Position numbers and translations under genes: made by a program
Assembly (NCBI GenBank): GCA_030323885.1
Contig: CM059194.1
Location: 8,976,963 to 9,040,962 of the forward strand
Reading direction: 5' to 3'
DNA: 64,000 bases
Source: Branchipolynoe longqiensis
Taxonomy: Eukaryota > Annelida > Polychaeta > Phyllodocida > Polynoidae
Shown: positions 42,228 to 54,087 of the stretch, one piece after another
Numbering within the stretch: the stretch's first letter is position 1
Layout of the letters: each line of letters begins with the position of its first letter
The notes under the pieces: generated by a model
Database searches by the model: none
What the model was told of the DNA's origin: nothing
What the model saw: only the letters and a program-made list of their open reading frames with translations

Positions 42228-43097
42228 TCTGTAATAGCCCTGTCGCACTGCGACACATCGCGCAAACGTATGCTGACGTAGGTGATATTAGGCCTCTACG
42301 TTGGTCTACGTCGATATGCGTTACTCTGATGTTATGCGTATGCTGGTATACATTGATGTACATCAAATTTTGTTGTTATACAGCGTCACTCGTCAAGGGG
42401 TCATGAAAGTTTCGATGTGCGACAAGGTGTGGCTGCTACGTCGGGCCTACGTTATGCATACGTTAGAAATATGTCGATGTATGTTTGACGTTCGTTATAG
42501 GTATGTTACAAACATTGAACTACGTCCGTCGTAAGTCGAGCCGGTGGAAATGTACAGTCCACATATAACAACATATGGATAACATACTTCTGATGTATGT
42601 ATAATGTACGTTTAGCATTTCTGCTCCATGTCTTGACATATTTAACGTATACACACACCCTGGTGTACTTCTGACGATCGAATAACATATATAATTTTCG
42701 CTGGCATTCTGCGAATGTTGCGTGAGCATATGTGAGCGTTTTTCGAGCCAATGTATCACCAACATATGGCAAACATATGACCAACGTATGACTAACGTAT
42801 GACCAATGTGCCTCCCACTGGGGATAGGTTACTCATACGCTATGCATACACTGGCCATACACCGAGAACGTCGGAGGCACATTAGTCATAGGTTTGGCCA
42901 TACGTTCTATGATACGCTCTCATACGCTGTCAAACGCTAGCAATACATCGCACACACATTCTGCGTACATTCAGTACGTTGCACTGACATCCAACTTGTC
43001 CCCCCGTGCCGAAAATGTTGACGCATCTTGATGTAAGAAAGTGATTTTAGCCATTGGCCACACGCTTGCGCGATGCGTCGTATGTAATGTGACAGGG
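42228..43097. mobile_element. TIR element family B, long copy
   Basis: The left end TAATAGCCCTGTCGCACTGC, with ACACATCGCGCAAACG, and the right end CGCTTGCGCGATGCGTCGTA, with TGTGACAGGGCCATTA, are inverted. The interior (42300-42940) is packed with CATATG, CGTATG and ACATA words. No transposase frame. Confidence 0.75.
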
Positions 43098-43194
43098 CCA
43101 TTACACTATAAGTCACACTGTAACACACTGTAACACCCTGTGACACGCTGTACAACAGTGAAACACACTGCACACACTCTCACACTACATACAG

Positions 43195-43527
43195 GTGAAC
43201 CAGACAGGGCAGCCGAATGAGTTGAGCGTCCATCTCCTCTTATGGGAGATCGGGGGATCCGAACGTTCGTGGGTTCGAACCTTGGTCGAGTCAAACCAAT
43301 GACTTTAAAATTTATACTTGTCACTTCCTAGTCTGGCGCTTGGCATTATTAGGATAGGGAAAGAACTGGTTGGTTCAGTGTCAGGATAATGTGACTGAGT
43401 GGGAAATCAGGTCATGGTGCCAACGGCAGCACTATAAAGTCGTTATGAGTGCACACTGTCACAAGTCGGTACCCATCCTGTTATGACCTTAGATGTTGCT
43501 AGGAGGTAAAACAACAACAAACAAATA
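43195..43527 (+). mobile_element. Main SINE, variant head
   Basis: Head GACAGGGCAGCCGAATGAGT with a long extra arm and GGGTTCGAACCTTGG, then the standard body and AAACAACAACAAACAAA tail. The same head type occurs at 31137 and 62450, a second subfamily beside the TAGAGCG type. Confidence 0.85.
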
Positions 43528-43919
43528 TACTACACACGGGTGTAGAACTGACCCCAGCGCGCAGACGTCGTCCTGACGAATGCTGCAAGGTGCATTGGGG
43601 AAGCGTTCCCCGCGGCTTCACGGCGATCTGCGCCTAGGCCTGCTGGTGTGTAACATGTCAGCCTTGACTGGTCCCCGTGCCTCCACCTGCCGCCTTCTGC
43701 GACGCCAGCCTTGACTGGTCCCCGCGCCATCTCAGACGCTGCCTCAGGTCGCCGCGAGCCGGAGAAGCGATGCCTGCTCCTATACACGTGACTGGCACCG
43801 ACCAATGGGAGGCCGGCAGGTGCGTGGGCGTTCAATAACCTGGTTCCGCTTCCTGCCGCGTCGTGTCGCCGTGAGTGGGCAGTCAGCAGGCACTTAGGGT
43901 GGTCAGTACTCCCATCTAC
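43528..43919. other. GC-rich segment, nothing recognised
   Basis: Higher GC with CCAGCCTTGACTGGTCCCC twice (43660 and 43707, 47 bp apart). No conserved frame on either strand; it may include a promoter or untranslated exon. Confidence 0.3.
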
Positions 43920-43934
43920 ACCGCGAGGTCTCCC

Positions 43935-44350
43935 ACCACCCCCCCAGGTGCCCCCAGGTGTCTCGAGGTTCGCCCAGGTGCCCCCAGGTGTCCAGATGTT
44001 CCGCCAGGTGCCCCCAGTGTGCATTTGGGTGGGTGTGTATGAGGGTGAGTGTGCACCCTAAGGTGCCCCATGTGCCCCCTCGGTGTCCCCTTATGTACAA
44101 CCGTAGGTGGCCACAGGTGCCCCCACAGGTGCCCCCAGAGGTGCCCCCACAGGGGCCACCACAGGTGGCACCACAGGTGCCCCCACAGGTGCCTGCGCAG
44201 GTGCCCCCAGGTACCCGCAGGTACCCGCAGGTACCCCCAATATACCCCTATGTACACTCCAGGTACCCCATGTACACCTAGGTGCCCCCTATGTGCCCCC
44301 TAGTTGTCCCTAGGTGCCACTTAGGCCCCCATAGGGCCGCCCTAGGTGCC
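43935..44350. repeat. GGTGCCCCCA minisatellite
   Basis: Units of 10-15 bases around AGGTGCCCCC, AGGTACCCGC and ATGTGCCCCC. Long Pro/Val or Gly/His frames are artefacts. Confidence 0.9.
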
Positions 44351-44680
44351 CCAGACGGCCCCGTCCTCAGCTCTACCGCAAGCTACCTGCGGCACCCCCC
44401 ATCCCCCGTCTCACCAGCCCTCTTATCCACTCCCCCCACGCCTCAGTTCCCCCCTCCACCCTCCAGGTGCATGTAGCAGCACCCAACCTCCTAACCTCCT
44501 GAGTTCCTACATCCCCCACCCCCCCCCCCCCCCTAGTCCCCCTCCCCGAGATCACCTGCATCCGTCGGGTTGTTTCCCGTCCGACCTCCCTGGATTCTTT
44601 CCTCACCTAGCGTCCCCCTCCGCCCTCCCCCCCCCCCCCCCCCCCCAACACTCCACACTCATAGTTCTGAAGACACCATA
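44351..44680. repeat. C-rich low-complexity DNA
   Basis: CCCCAC and CCTCC tracts with homopolymer C runs at 44519-44533 and 44625-44646. Confidence 0.85.
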
Positions 44681-44689
44681 TTCCGCAAT

Positions 44690-46155
44690 GTCTGTGTACA
44701 CCCCCACACCCAACTGTGTGTACACCCCCCACACCCCACTGTGGGTACAACCCCCACAGCACACTGTGTGTACACCCCCACACCCCACTGTGTGTATACC
44801 CCCCCCCCCTCCGGCACACTGTGTCTACACCTCCCACGTCAGGGTACAGCCCCAACACCACACTATGTGTACACCCCCCACACCACACTGTGTGTACACC
44901 CCCCCCCCCCCCCACACCACACTGTGTGCGCAATCCCCACAGCACACTGTGTGACACCCCATACCACATTGTGTGTACACCCCCCACACCACACTGTGTG
45001 TACACCCCCCACACCACGCTGTGTGGTCACCCCCGACACAACACTGTGTGGGCACCACCCACACCACACTGTGTGTACACACCCCCCCCCCACACCACAC
45101 TGTGTATGCAACCCCCACAGCACAATTTGCGACACCCCACACCACACTGTGTGTACACCCCCGGCGCATTGCGTGTACACCTCCCACACCACACTGTGCA
45201 CACACCCACACCACACTGTGTGTACACCCCCCACACCACATTGTGTGTGCAATCCCCACACCACACTGTGTGTACACCCCCACACCACACTGTGTGTACA
45301 CCCCCCACACCACACTGTTTGTACACCCCCCACACAACACTGTGTGGACACACCTACACCACACTGTGTGTACACCCCCCCCCCCCCACACCACACTGTG
45401 TACGCAACCCCCACAACACAATTTGCGACACCCCACACCACACTGTGTGTACACCCCCGGCACATTGCGTGTACACCTCCTACACCACACTGTGCACACA
45501 CACACCACACTGTGTGTACACCCCCCCCCCCCCAGGCAACACTGTATATACACCCTAACACCACACTGTGTGTACACCCCCACTGGGTGTACACCTCCCA
45601 CACCACACTATGTGTACACCCCCCACATCACACTGTGAGTACACCCCCACACCACACTGTGTGCATACCCCTACACCACACTGTGTACATGCCCCATACC
45701 ACACTGTGTGTACACCGCCACACCACACTGTGTGTACACTCCCCCACACAACACTATGTGTACACAGTGTGTGTGGTGTACACTGTGTGTACACCCCACA
45801 CCACACTGTGTGTAGACCCCCACACCACACTGTGTATGTACACCCCCACATCACACAGTGTACACCCACCACAACACACTGTGTGTATGCCCCCACACCA
45901 CACTGTGTGTACACCCATCTCACCACATTGTGAGTACACCCCCACACCATACTGTGTGTACACCCCCACACCACACTGTGTACACCACCCACACCACATT
46001 GTGTGTACACCGCCCACACCACACTGTGTGTACACCTCAAACACCACACTGTGTGTACACACCACACTGTGTGTACACCCCCCCCCAGACAACACTGTCT
46101 CTATAACTGTTATACACCCCCACTGTCTGTATAACAGTTATACACACTACACTGT
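44690..46155. repeat. 25-bp minisatellite CCACACCACACTGTGTGTACACCCC
   Basis: About 55 units; variants have CGCAATCCCC or ACAGCACA. Each unit contains the near-palindrome CACACTGTGTG. Frames stay open for hundreds of codons on both strands only because of the repeat. Confidence 0.95.
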
Positions 46156-46700
46156 GTGTATAACTGTTATCCAGCTGCATGCTGATTCTGGTATAAATGA
46201 AGCCGCGTTTTCACTTCCCCAATTGTCGCCTCACGGCTTCTCGACGTGAACCAGAATACACGTGCCAGACACGGCGCACACCTGTTGGCGACACCAGGGG
46301 GCGTGTGGAGGGATGTATGTGTGTAAGGGAAGTGTGTGTTGGTGTGTGTCAGGATGTTGGGAGGGTGTGTAAGGGGGGAATCTGAGGATGTGTGTGAGGA
46401 GAGTGAGTGTGTGAGCATGCGTGTGTGTGTCTGAGAGTGAGAGAGTGTGAGGGAGTGTGTATGAGGGAGTGTATGTGTATGTGTATGAGGGAGTGTGTGT
46501 GGGGAGTGTTTGTGAGGGATTAGGAGTCTGTGAGTGTCTGTGAGTGAGTCTGTTAGTGTGTGTGAGGGGGAGTATGTGAGTATGTGTGCGGGTGTGTGAG
46601 TCTGTGTGAGGGTGTGTGTAAGGGAGTGTCTGAGGGTGTGCTAGGAGAGTGTGTGCATGAGATAAGTATCCCAGAGGAGTCCACATCGGCCCAACCCCAA
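46156..46700. repeat. Short unique piece, then GTGTGA-rich tract
   Basis: 46195-46295 is unique. 46300-46660 is GTGTGTGAGGGAGTGT simple sequence. Confidence 0.75.
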
Positions 46701-47560
46701 TCTTACAGTGGTTCGCTCTTGGGTGGTTTGTAACCGTATTGTAAAAATATACGGATTTTCGGTTTGGAATTATATATTGGCAGAGAGCATTACTATTCTC
46801 GGACGATGGAGTGGGGACCAAGGTTATGTAACAGAGAAGCAATGGGTGCTCCACTCACTGTGTGACATAAGAGACTATGTGGAAAATATGATAACACATA
46901 GTGCCTGAGATTATGATGTGATGTTCATATGTAAGAGACAGTTAATGTTTAGTGAAATGTTCCCTCTATGCACCAGAAAGAGTGGAGGGGAGGGACATTT
47001 TTAATATATGTTTATTGTAACTGTCTGCAACTATCTGTTACCACAGGGCCGATGGGCAAGCACACCCATCCATCCTGCATACATTATGGATACCACTTGC
47101 AGCTGGGGTTGAGTGACAGCTGCCCCTATTAAGGCATCGCCCCCCCCCCCCCCCTGGCTGTAGAGGGTGTCTGATTGGCTGGCTGTGGGAGGCCCAGTCA
47201 CCTGCATCCCTTACACCTGACACACAGACCTCACTCTAGGCATTCACTTCTTGAGATACACTCTTGAGAGAGACTCTGAGCTAGGCCCTCTAGGAGGAGA
47301 CACTCTTCTCTTGTCCAGGAACCCAGACACTGTCTGAGGTTCCACTTTCTATACACAAACTAGCAGCAGCTATTCAAAAGGCTCTGAGCTGTATGCAACA
47401 ACCATGGGACTCCGGTTCAATGGTCTGTAGCCACTGATTCTTATACACACTAACAAGAGTAATGAGGATCTGTGTGGACAATAGGTAAGGAGTGAAGGTG
47501 ATAGGTCGCTAGTAGGTGAACAGGAGTTGATGCCAATAAAGCACAACTTCTTCACTGTTA
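46701..47560. other. Nothing recognised
   Basis: Mixed sequence with a C-run at 47139-47154. No frames or repeats that can be supported. Confidence 0.35.
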
Positions 47561-47715
47561 ATCTTGCGTGACTTGTCTTCCCTTTCTTCCTTATGAGTTT
47601 GTTTGAGAGGGGCATCAGGTGGGAACTGACAGACAGTTGTCAGAATGCACCTGGGAAAGAGTAAGTGGTATCTTGGGGCTCTGACGGCCGAGTACCCAAT
47701 ATATTACATTATGAC
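47560..47715 (+). repeat. Dispersed repeat shared with 13676-13832
   Basis: GCGTGACTTGTCTTCCC, GGGAACTGACAGACAGTTGT and CGGCCGAGT then ATATTACATTA, in the same order as the earlier copy. Confidence 0.55.
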
Positions 47716-48425
47716 TGTTACCAGCTGCAGAACTGCTGCAATATAGAAAGGCACCGCTAAATCAGTCCAATCTTTAAACTTCAGGTGGGGCGGTTGCAGA
47801 AGCGGGGATTTCTTTACAACAATTTAACGAAGAATCGTTGGGGCGGACCCGGAACACTCTGGTCGGGCGGTAGGAGTGCACTCATATCCAGCAGCTGGGG
47901 ATTTAGGAGGAAAGGACGGGAAAAGGCGAGTTCTGCAGCAAGAAGAAAGCGAGATAGCGAAAAAGTAAAAGGACCCCACCCAAGCAAAAAACTCCCTTGA
48001 TCAGGTGGAGAGTAAGCCCGGGAGAAAAAAAAAGAAAGGGTAGAATAGAGGAAAGAGAAATGAGGAGAGTTGAGTCAAAGGGCCGTATATCCTAGCTCTG
48101 TGGTGACCAGTTGGCAAACTGGAGACACGGATGGAGTAAGAGGTAGAAAGTGAAATGCTGGCCAGCTCCCCCTCCTGGAACTCTTTTCAGAGTGAGGCAC
48201 AGCGGAGAGGCGAGAAGAGAGGTGTGGACGAAGTGCGGACCAGATAACAAATGGTTACAGTGGTGAGAATAGTTCCCAATGTGAGTGTTGGCTAGGGCGG
48301 GTGCTTGAGTGTTTCATGTGAAATGTGAACACAAGGAGTTAACGGTGAAAGCATGGCACTTGACTTGGTCGGCAGCTCAAGTTACAAAGTGTGCGCTTGC
48401 CTGTGTTGTGTCATGTGGGTTCTAT
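47716..48425. other. Purine-rich DNA, nothing recognised
   Basis: GA-rich between 47900 and 48090. A 71-codon frame at 47785-48000 is basic and unsupported; it could be retroelement leader. Confidence 0.3.
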
Positions 48426-48429
48426 GCAA

Positions 48430-48849
48430 CAATGGTATTGTGTACCACCTGTGTGTGCCACTTGTGTGACACCTGTATGTGACACCTGTATGTGACACCT
48501 GTATGTGACACCTGTGTGTGCCACTTGTGTGACACCTGTATGTGAACCCTGTATGTGACCCTTGTATGTGACCCCTGTATGTGACACCTGTATGTGGCAC
48601 CTGTATATGACACCTGTATGTGACACCTGTATGTGACACCTATATGTGACCACCTGTATGTGACACCTGTATGTGACCCCCTGTATGTGACACATGTATG
48701 TGGCACCTGCATGTGACACCTGTATGTGACACATGTATGTGACACCTGTATGTGACAGTCATGTATGTGACATAGATATGTGACACCTGTGTGTGACACT
48801 GTGTGTGACACCCATGTGTGACATCTGTGTGTGATACCTGTGTGTCACT
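48430..48849. repeat. Minisatellite TGTATGTGACACC (12-13 bp)
   Basis: About 33 units; it resumes weakly at 50209-50290 after two nested insertions. Confidence 0.9.
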
Positions 48850-49252
48850 AGATAAAAGATTCACCCTGTACTTGTAGTAGGGGTGAACGACGTAGTCTAA
48901 ATACGGGCGAAAATAGATTTAGTTTAGAATGGTTCCAGTATCAAATGGCTACTTATATCGGCACAGAGTTGGTAAAATGAGAGAGAATGCAAAAAGACAA
49001 GATGGCGGTGATAGAATACCATCGATTTCACTTTTAAAGTCCATTAAACTTCATGTTTTATTTTATTGATCAAATCAAAGGTAGCGGGTAAATAATATTA
49101 AGATATATGTGAAGAATATATCTTGCTTCTTAAATTAAGAATGTACCTGCTCATTTCATTTACCCAGCATGTCAAAAGTCTTCGCCAGCTTTTATATAGG
49201 GTTGTTCTTCACCCCGACTGTAACTTGTAAGTAAGGGGTGAAATCTTTTATC
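48850..49252. mobile_element. TIR element family C, uninterrupted copy
   Basis: TAGATAAAAGATTCACCC at the left and GGGGTGAAATCTTTTATCTA at the right are inverted. GTGTCAC lies before it (48843-48849) and again at 50209-50215 after the neighbouring retroelement. Internal text AAGATGGCGG and TTTTAAAGTCCATTAA recurs at 19263 and 59710. Confidence 0.8.
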
Positions 49253-49254
49253 TA

Positions 49255-50198
49255 GTCTTCTTCTTCTTTTCGTTCGCCTTCAATTACACTTGGAGCCCAG
49301 TTCTCATAATAAAATTGACAGTCCTCTGTAGCACATCTGCAGCCCCGTACAGCTTCTCCTACAAGTCAGTGGGAGCTGGCCATATCTCTTCCCTCAGCGA
49401 GTGATGGTTCAAGCAGCTCTGTAGGATATGCTCAGCAGTCTGATCTTTCTCTCCACAGGGGCAGAGGGCAGATGGTACTACACGGAAGTATCTGTGCAGG
49501 TGATTGTTAAGCCTGTTATGCCCAGTCCTAAGGCGGAAGATGATCACTTGATGTTGTCTTGACAGTTCATGGTAGCTGTCTCGTGATTCTGGTGATCTAT
49601 GCAGAGACTTAATGATGGTCTTCAGCTCCTTAAAGTCAACACTGTTTTCGTGCTGTTCTGCCTCTGCACCCATCTTTGCCATTTTGTCAGCTTCTTCGTT
49701 ACCCTGTATGCTGCAGTGTGAGGGAATCCACCGCAGCACAATTCTGAAGCAGTGGATATTTTGAAGTGCTTCCTGGAGTCGGGCAGTTTCTTCTCTGTGA
49801 CTGCCTCAAGGACAGACCTGGCATCAGTCAGGAAAACTATCTGAGAGTCTGTGGCTGTGGTGCTTTTCAATATCTTAGCAGCTTGGACCAGGGCTTCAAC
49901 CTCAGCTCTCATGGCTGTGTATGCGTGGTACCATGGTTTGTTAGGGTGTGCCTTGTGGCCTGCTACCTCTGACTTCAGCACTCAAGGTTTTCTGTTAGGG
50001 TTACCTCACCCTTAGCTCCTGATCAAAGGACCTACCTTGGGAGCACAAGGGGCTTGAGCTTATAACGCGGCTCTTGCTCGCATGATGTACCTGTCATGGG
50101 ACACATGAGGTATTTCAATGAGGACACCAGTGCCAACCAGTTGCCCACTCCTCGTCCTGTTAGGATCATCGCCAGTTGGTCCGGGGCTGTTTATTCGA
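49255..50198 (-). pseudogene. Non-LTR retrotransposon 3' part with RNase H, frameshifted
   Basis: The minus strand has YTAMRAEVEALVQAAKILK, LTDARSVLEAVTEKKLPDSR, then after a frameshift LRWIPSHCSIQGNEEADKMA, an RNase H with its acidic positions. A C-terminal CPCGEKDQTAEHILQSC segment typical of jockey/I-type elements follows. The A-rich tail (AAAAGAAGAAGAAGA) lies at 49255-49271. TTTTATCTAGT flanks it on both sides, an 11-bp target duplication. Different family from the Nimbus-like copies. Confidence 0.8.
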
Positions 50199-50289
50199 TT
50201 ATTTTATCTAGTGTCACCTGCGTGTGATATTTCTGTGACAATATTACTGTGTGTCTCATATGTGTGTCACATGCGCGTATGATGCACGT

Positions 50290-50930
50290 GCAATACATAA
50301 TTGTCGGTGTGTACAAGGGGTGTGTTGGCATTTGTCGGTTTGGTCAGAGACAACATGACACGACAAATATTGTGCATTGACATTGATTTAAAATATCGGC
50401 CATTTTCGTAGACGATCAATCAGAACCCCGCTGTTCGCCGCTTCCCTTTCATGTGTCGGTCCCTGTTGCCAGGTTTAGCTCGGCTCTGATCGCCGTGTAT
50501 TGACATGACTGTGTGTGGATATAGATAATGTATGTGTGCTGCTTTTCCCCACATATTGATCCTGCCCCTCTCGTCGTGCAAAAAGTGAAAACCGCCGCAC
50601 GACAGCGCTTAGTTTCAGTAGTGACGAACCCTGGTGGCGAGAACAGGAATCAGCCAGAAGCGGGTGGCGCCACCTGGAGCCACCGAGCGGCGGGCAGTGT
50701 GTTCAAAGCACTGGAAGGTTCTCGTCGTCTGGTATTTCGAATGTAACATAAGCAGAGGCACCAAGTCTCCTGATTTGGCGGGAGATTTCTCTGAACTACA
50801 GCGAAATAGACACAATCTCCTGATTTCCCGATTTTAATTTGTTATCTGCCAGCAGAGAATTATTTTAGCCAGTTGGGTTTTTTGTTGTTTTGTTTTTAAA
50901 GAAACTGATATAATAGAGATAACAAAATTA
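50290..50930. other. Nothing recognised
   Basis: Unique DNA with one GGTGGCGCCACC motif at 50663. No gene is supported. Confidence 0.35.
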
Positions 50931-50934
50931 ATAA

Positions 50935-51105
50935 ATGACAGACACAAACAAACCAAGTGGAATAGATGATATCCCCATCAAAATATTGAAGGGGGCACTA
51001 CAAGCCATCCCGGCCACCATGGTAGGCCTATTCAACATCTCTTTTGAGCAGGGGCGCTTCATCACAGCCTGGAAGATGGCAACCATTAAGCTAGGATTCC
51101 TTACA
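50935..51105 (+). pseudogene. Reverse transcriptase N-terminal scrap
   Basis: PSGIDDIPIKILKGALQAIP and LFNISFEQGRFITAWKMATI match the start of non-LTR RT domains. The match is cut after about 57 codons. Confidence 0.7.
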
Positions 51106-51134
51106 CGCGGTATGCAGCATGTGGCATGCAGCAT

Positions 51135-51185
51135 GTGGTATGCGAATGGGATGAGCAATGGGTGCTCATCCCATTCGCATACCAC
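51135..51185. repeat. Perfect 23-bp hairpin, 5-base loop
   Basis: GTGGTATGCGAATGGGATGA then GCA, with the exact reverse complement at 51163-51185. It lies directly after the RT scrap. Confidence 0.95.
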
Positions 51186-51377
51186 ACCTGTATGAAAGGG
51201 GGAAAAACGGGTGACCACTGTCCCATATTGAGCATACCCTTGCAGGATGAGTTTCCCATTCCTTAAGTACTCATTTTATGTGATTTAAACAGAAGTCAAT
51301 AAATTTCAAATATACTTCAAACACTTTAATCTATACAAAAGATACATAAATGTATGACTATGTCTGAACAAGAAACT

Positions 51378-51835
51378 ACTAAAAAAAGAAAATGGACGTA
51401 TTCGACTGGAATCTTTTCATGATTTGAGCCAATCAGAGCCGCCATTTGCAATCGAAAAGAATGGGGGGGCCATCATTTGCAATCGAAAAGAACAGCTCTG
51501 ATTGGCTGACACTGAGTTCTCGTGAAAACAAGAAGAGGAAAGTCCATTTCCGGCAAGTTCAAATGGGCTCAGACAAGTTCAAACGTGGCTGGTTGTCAAT
51601 CTCCTTTCAGCGCTGAATATGCTTATGCTTATGGAGTGACTTAATGTGACCCTTTTTTTTTAAATAACCAATATAACTACATCAAAATAGGATTTGAAGT
51701 ATTTTATGATCGCATAGTTTAGTTATATTTCTATTTCATGAATCTGGGTTATTACAACAACAAAAACCATTAAAAAAACATATAGGACTTGTACTGGTAG
51801 GCCTAGCTTTTATCCTACAGGGGCCGTATTCATGA
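51378..51835. repeat. Dispersed repeat with short direct repeats
   Basis: CATTTGCAATCGAAAAGAA occurs at 51443 and 51473, with AGCCAATCAGAGC/GCTCTGATTGGCT as an inverted pair around it. 51645-51835 is the inverse of 16560-16750. Confidence 0.6.
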
Positions 51836-52246
51836 GCTTGGGGTAGGGCTCTAACCGAGGGTAGTGGTATCCCCCCCGGCTAACGGTGGAAAATCCGTAT
51901 TCATGAGCTTGGGGTAGTGCTACCCTGGGGCTCTAACCTGGGGGTACGCTACCCCACTTTCGACTCAGGGGGAAGGGGACTATCCCGAGGGGTTAGTGAG
52001 CCTGTGTGGGTCTGAATCTATTCAATGCGATCATATTTAACACATTTACATACGCAATAAGTGAAATTTATTCAAATTAACCCTAAATCCGAAGCGAAAT
52101 TAACGCTGCTACCGCAAAGGCGGCGATATTAATATTTTCGAATCGACGAGTATAAAGTACACAAATCGCCGCCTCCGCAGTGACATCGAATCGGCGTGAA
52201 TTTCTTACGCCCTAATCTATTAAATGCAGTCATATTTAACAGAATT

Positions 52247-53493
52247 CATCATCATCATCATCATGCTGTCGGTCGCGATGCGACAAAGACTGCTTTCATT
52301 ACTTGACTGCCGCTCTCCATTTAGCTCTCTGCTGTGAGAGTTGCGTCCATGAGTCGTTCTTAATGTCTCTCAGCTTCAGGTTTCTCTTGATGGTATCTTT
52401 GAACCGGAGACGGGGGGCGCCCTCTCTTTCTGTAGCCAGAAGACAGTTGAGAATAGAGGATCTGCTTTGGTAGCCTGTCTGATGACATCCTCATGAGGTG
52501 TCCAGTCCACCGGAGATTCTTTTTGATCAGAAGATCTTCCATAGAGGGCAGCCCCATCCGTTCGAGTATTTCCTTATTCGTCACTTTGTCCTTCCAGGTT
52601 AGCCTCATGATTGAACGCAGATGTCGCATCATGAAGGCATGCAGCTTTTTCACCTGCTGTCTGTACACTGTCCAGGCCTCGGCTCCGTATAGTAGGGTGG
52701 ATAGCACGATTGCGCGGTAGATCTTACCTTTGACCTGAATGGACACATGGTGGTTGTTCCAGAGTCTCTGGCGTAGTCGGCCGAAAGATGCGCTAGCCTT
52801 GGCCATCCTCCTCTGTATCTCAGCATCAATGCGTCCCTCACTTGATATAGTGCTTCCGAGATAGGTGAATTCCGGAACAGAGTTCAGCTTGTTTCCGTCA
52901 ACCATGATCTCCTCCTCTCGGGTTCTTGTAGAGTTGGGTTGGTACAGCACCTCCGTCTTCTTGATGTTAATTTTCAGGCCAAACTTCTTTGATGCATCGG
53001 AGAAAGCGTCCACTATTTTCTGGGTCTCTTCAGCAGAGTGGGCAACCAGTGCACTGTCATCTGCGAATAGTAGCTCTCTCACCAGTATCTGAGTAGTCTT
53101 GGTCTTCGCTCTGAAGTGTGCGACATTGAATAGGTCAGCGCTCTGTCTGGACTGTATATAGATGCCATCCCCCATGTCTCGGAAAGCCTCGTCTAGCATT
53201 GCTGATAGGAAGATGGAGAAGAGCGTGGGGGCCAGTACACAACCTTGCTTGACCCCATTGGTAACCCCGAACGATTCCGAGACTTCCCCTCCAGCACTAA
53301 CGTTCGCCATCATTCCTGTATGTAGAGCCTCGATCATAGTTGTGAACTTCTCTGGGCATCCGTACTTCCTCAGTAGCTGCCATAGCCCGGTCCTCCCGAC
53401 TGTATCAAATGCCTTAGTGAAATCGACAAATACCATGTACAGTGGTCGGTCCTGCTCAATGCACTTTTCTTGTAGCTGTCGGAGACAACTGAA
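52247..53493 (-). mobile_element. 5'-truncated non-LTR retrotransposon
   Basis: The RT (52360-53436, minus) is followed by a short 3' UTR and an (ATG)n tail at 52247-52264. TTAACAGAATT flanks both sides (52236-52246 and 53494-53504). A 30-bp stretch at the 5' junction is tandemly duplicated (53481-53510, 53511-53540). Confidence 0.85.
52360..53436 (-). pseudogene. Non-LTR reverse transcriptase, C-terminal 358 aa, frame intact
   Basis: Motifs in order: VFVDFTKAFDTVGR (A, catalytic Asp), NGVKQGCVLAPTLFSIF (B), LLFADDSALVAHS (C, FADD), LKINIKKTEVLYQ (D) and FTYLGSTISSEG (E), then the C-terminal RHLRSIMRLTWKDKVTN and LRWTGHLMRM, typical of a LINE group common in marine invertebrates. The endonuclease and RT finger region are lost by 5' truncation, so no mobile product is possible. 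The lack of stops suggests recent insertion. Confidence 0.85.
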
Positions 53494-54087
53494 TTAACAG
53501 AATTACATACGGAGACAACTGAATTAACAGAATTACATACGCAATAAGTGAAATCTTATCAATTTAACCCTAAATCCGAAGCGAAATTCACGCTGCTGGC
53601 GCAAAGGCGGCGATATTAATATTTTCGAATCGACGAGTGTAAAGTAAACAAATTGCCGCCGCCACAGCGACGTCGATATCCATACTGTCCAACGTTAACC
53701 AAACATGGCCGCCGCCGTCGCCGCCGAATCGGCGTGAATTTCTTACGCCCAAATCTATTCAATGCGATCATATTTGATAGATTTACATACGCAATAAGTG
53801 AAATTGATTCAAATTAACCCTAAATCCGAAGCGAAATTAACGCTGCTGCCGCAAAGGCGGCAATATTAATATTTTCGAATCGACGAATCTAAAGTACACA
53901 AATCGCCGCTGCCGCAGCGACTGGAGGGAATTCCCAAATCTATAAATAATCGAACGGGTAGCTATCCGCGGCGGCTTGGGCATTGGTGAATACGACTTGG
54001 CCCATTTCTCCAACCTGCGGATAGCTACCCAACGACTAAGCCTACCCTCCGGCTAAGCATACCCCAAGCTCATGAATATGGGCCCAG

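Larger units (their letters stand above)
51829..54087. mobile_element. TIR element family F with internal repeats and LINE insertion
   Basis: GGCCGTATTCATGAGCTTGG at 51832 and CCAAGCTCATGAATATGGGC at 54063 are inverted. A second GTATTCATGAGCTTGG occurs at 51896. Between them, a block of about 190 bp (CATACGCAATAAGTGAAAT to GGCGTGAATTTCTTACGCC) occurs about three times (52020-52212, 53515-53750, 53750-53925). A LINE fragment sits at 52247-53493. The blocks resemble family G at 13195-13330. Confidence 0.75.

Noticed and set aside
44570..46249. 559-codon open frame on the plus strand and several long minus frames
   Set aside because: Entirely inside the 25-bp satellite; both strands are open because the unit lacks stops. 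No domain or composition of a real protein.
46231..46854. 207-codon Thr/His/Pro-rich minus frame
   Set aside because: Mostly the GTGTGA simple tract; the short unique end has no recognisable domain.
48382..48864. His/Cys-rich frames resembling zinc-binding repeats (YRCHIQVSHTGVT)
   Set aside because: Produced by the 12-13-bp TGTATGTGACACC array in several frames.
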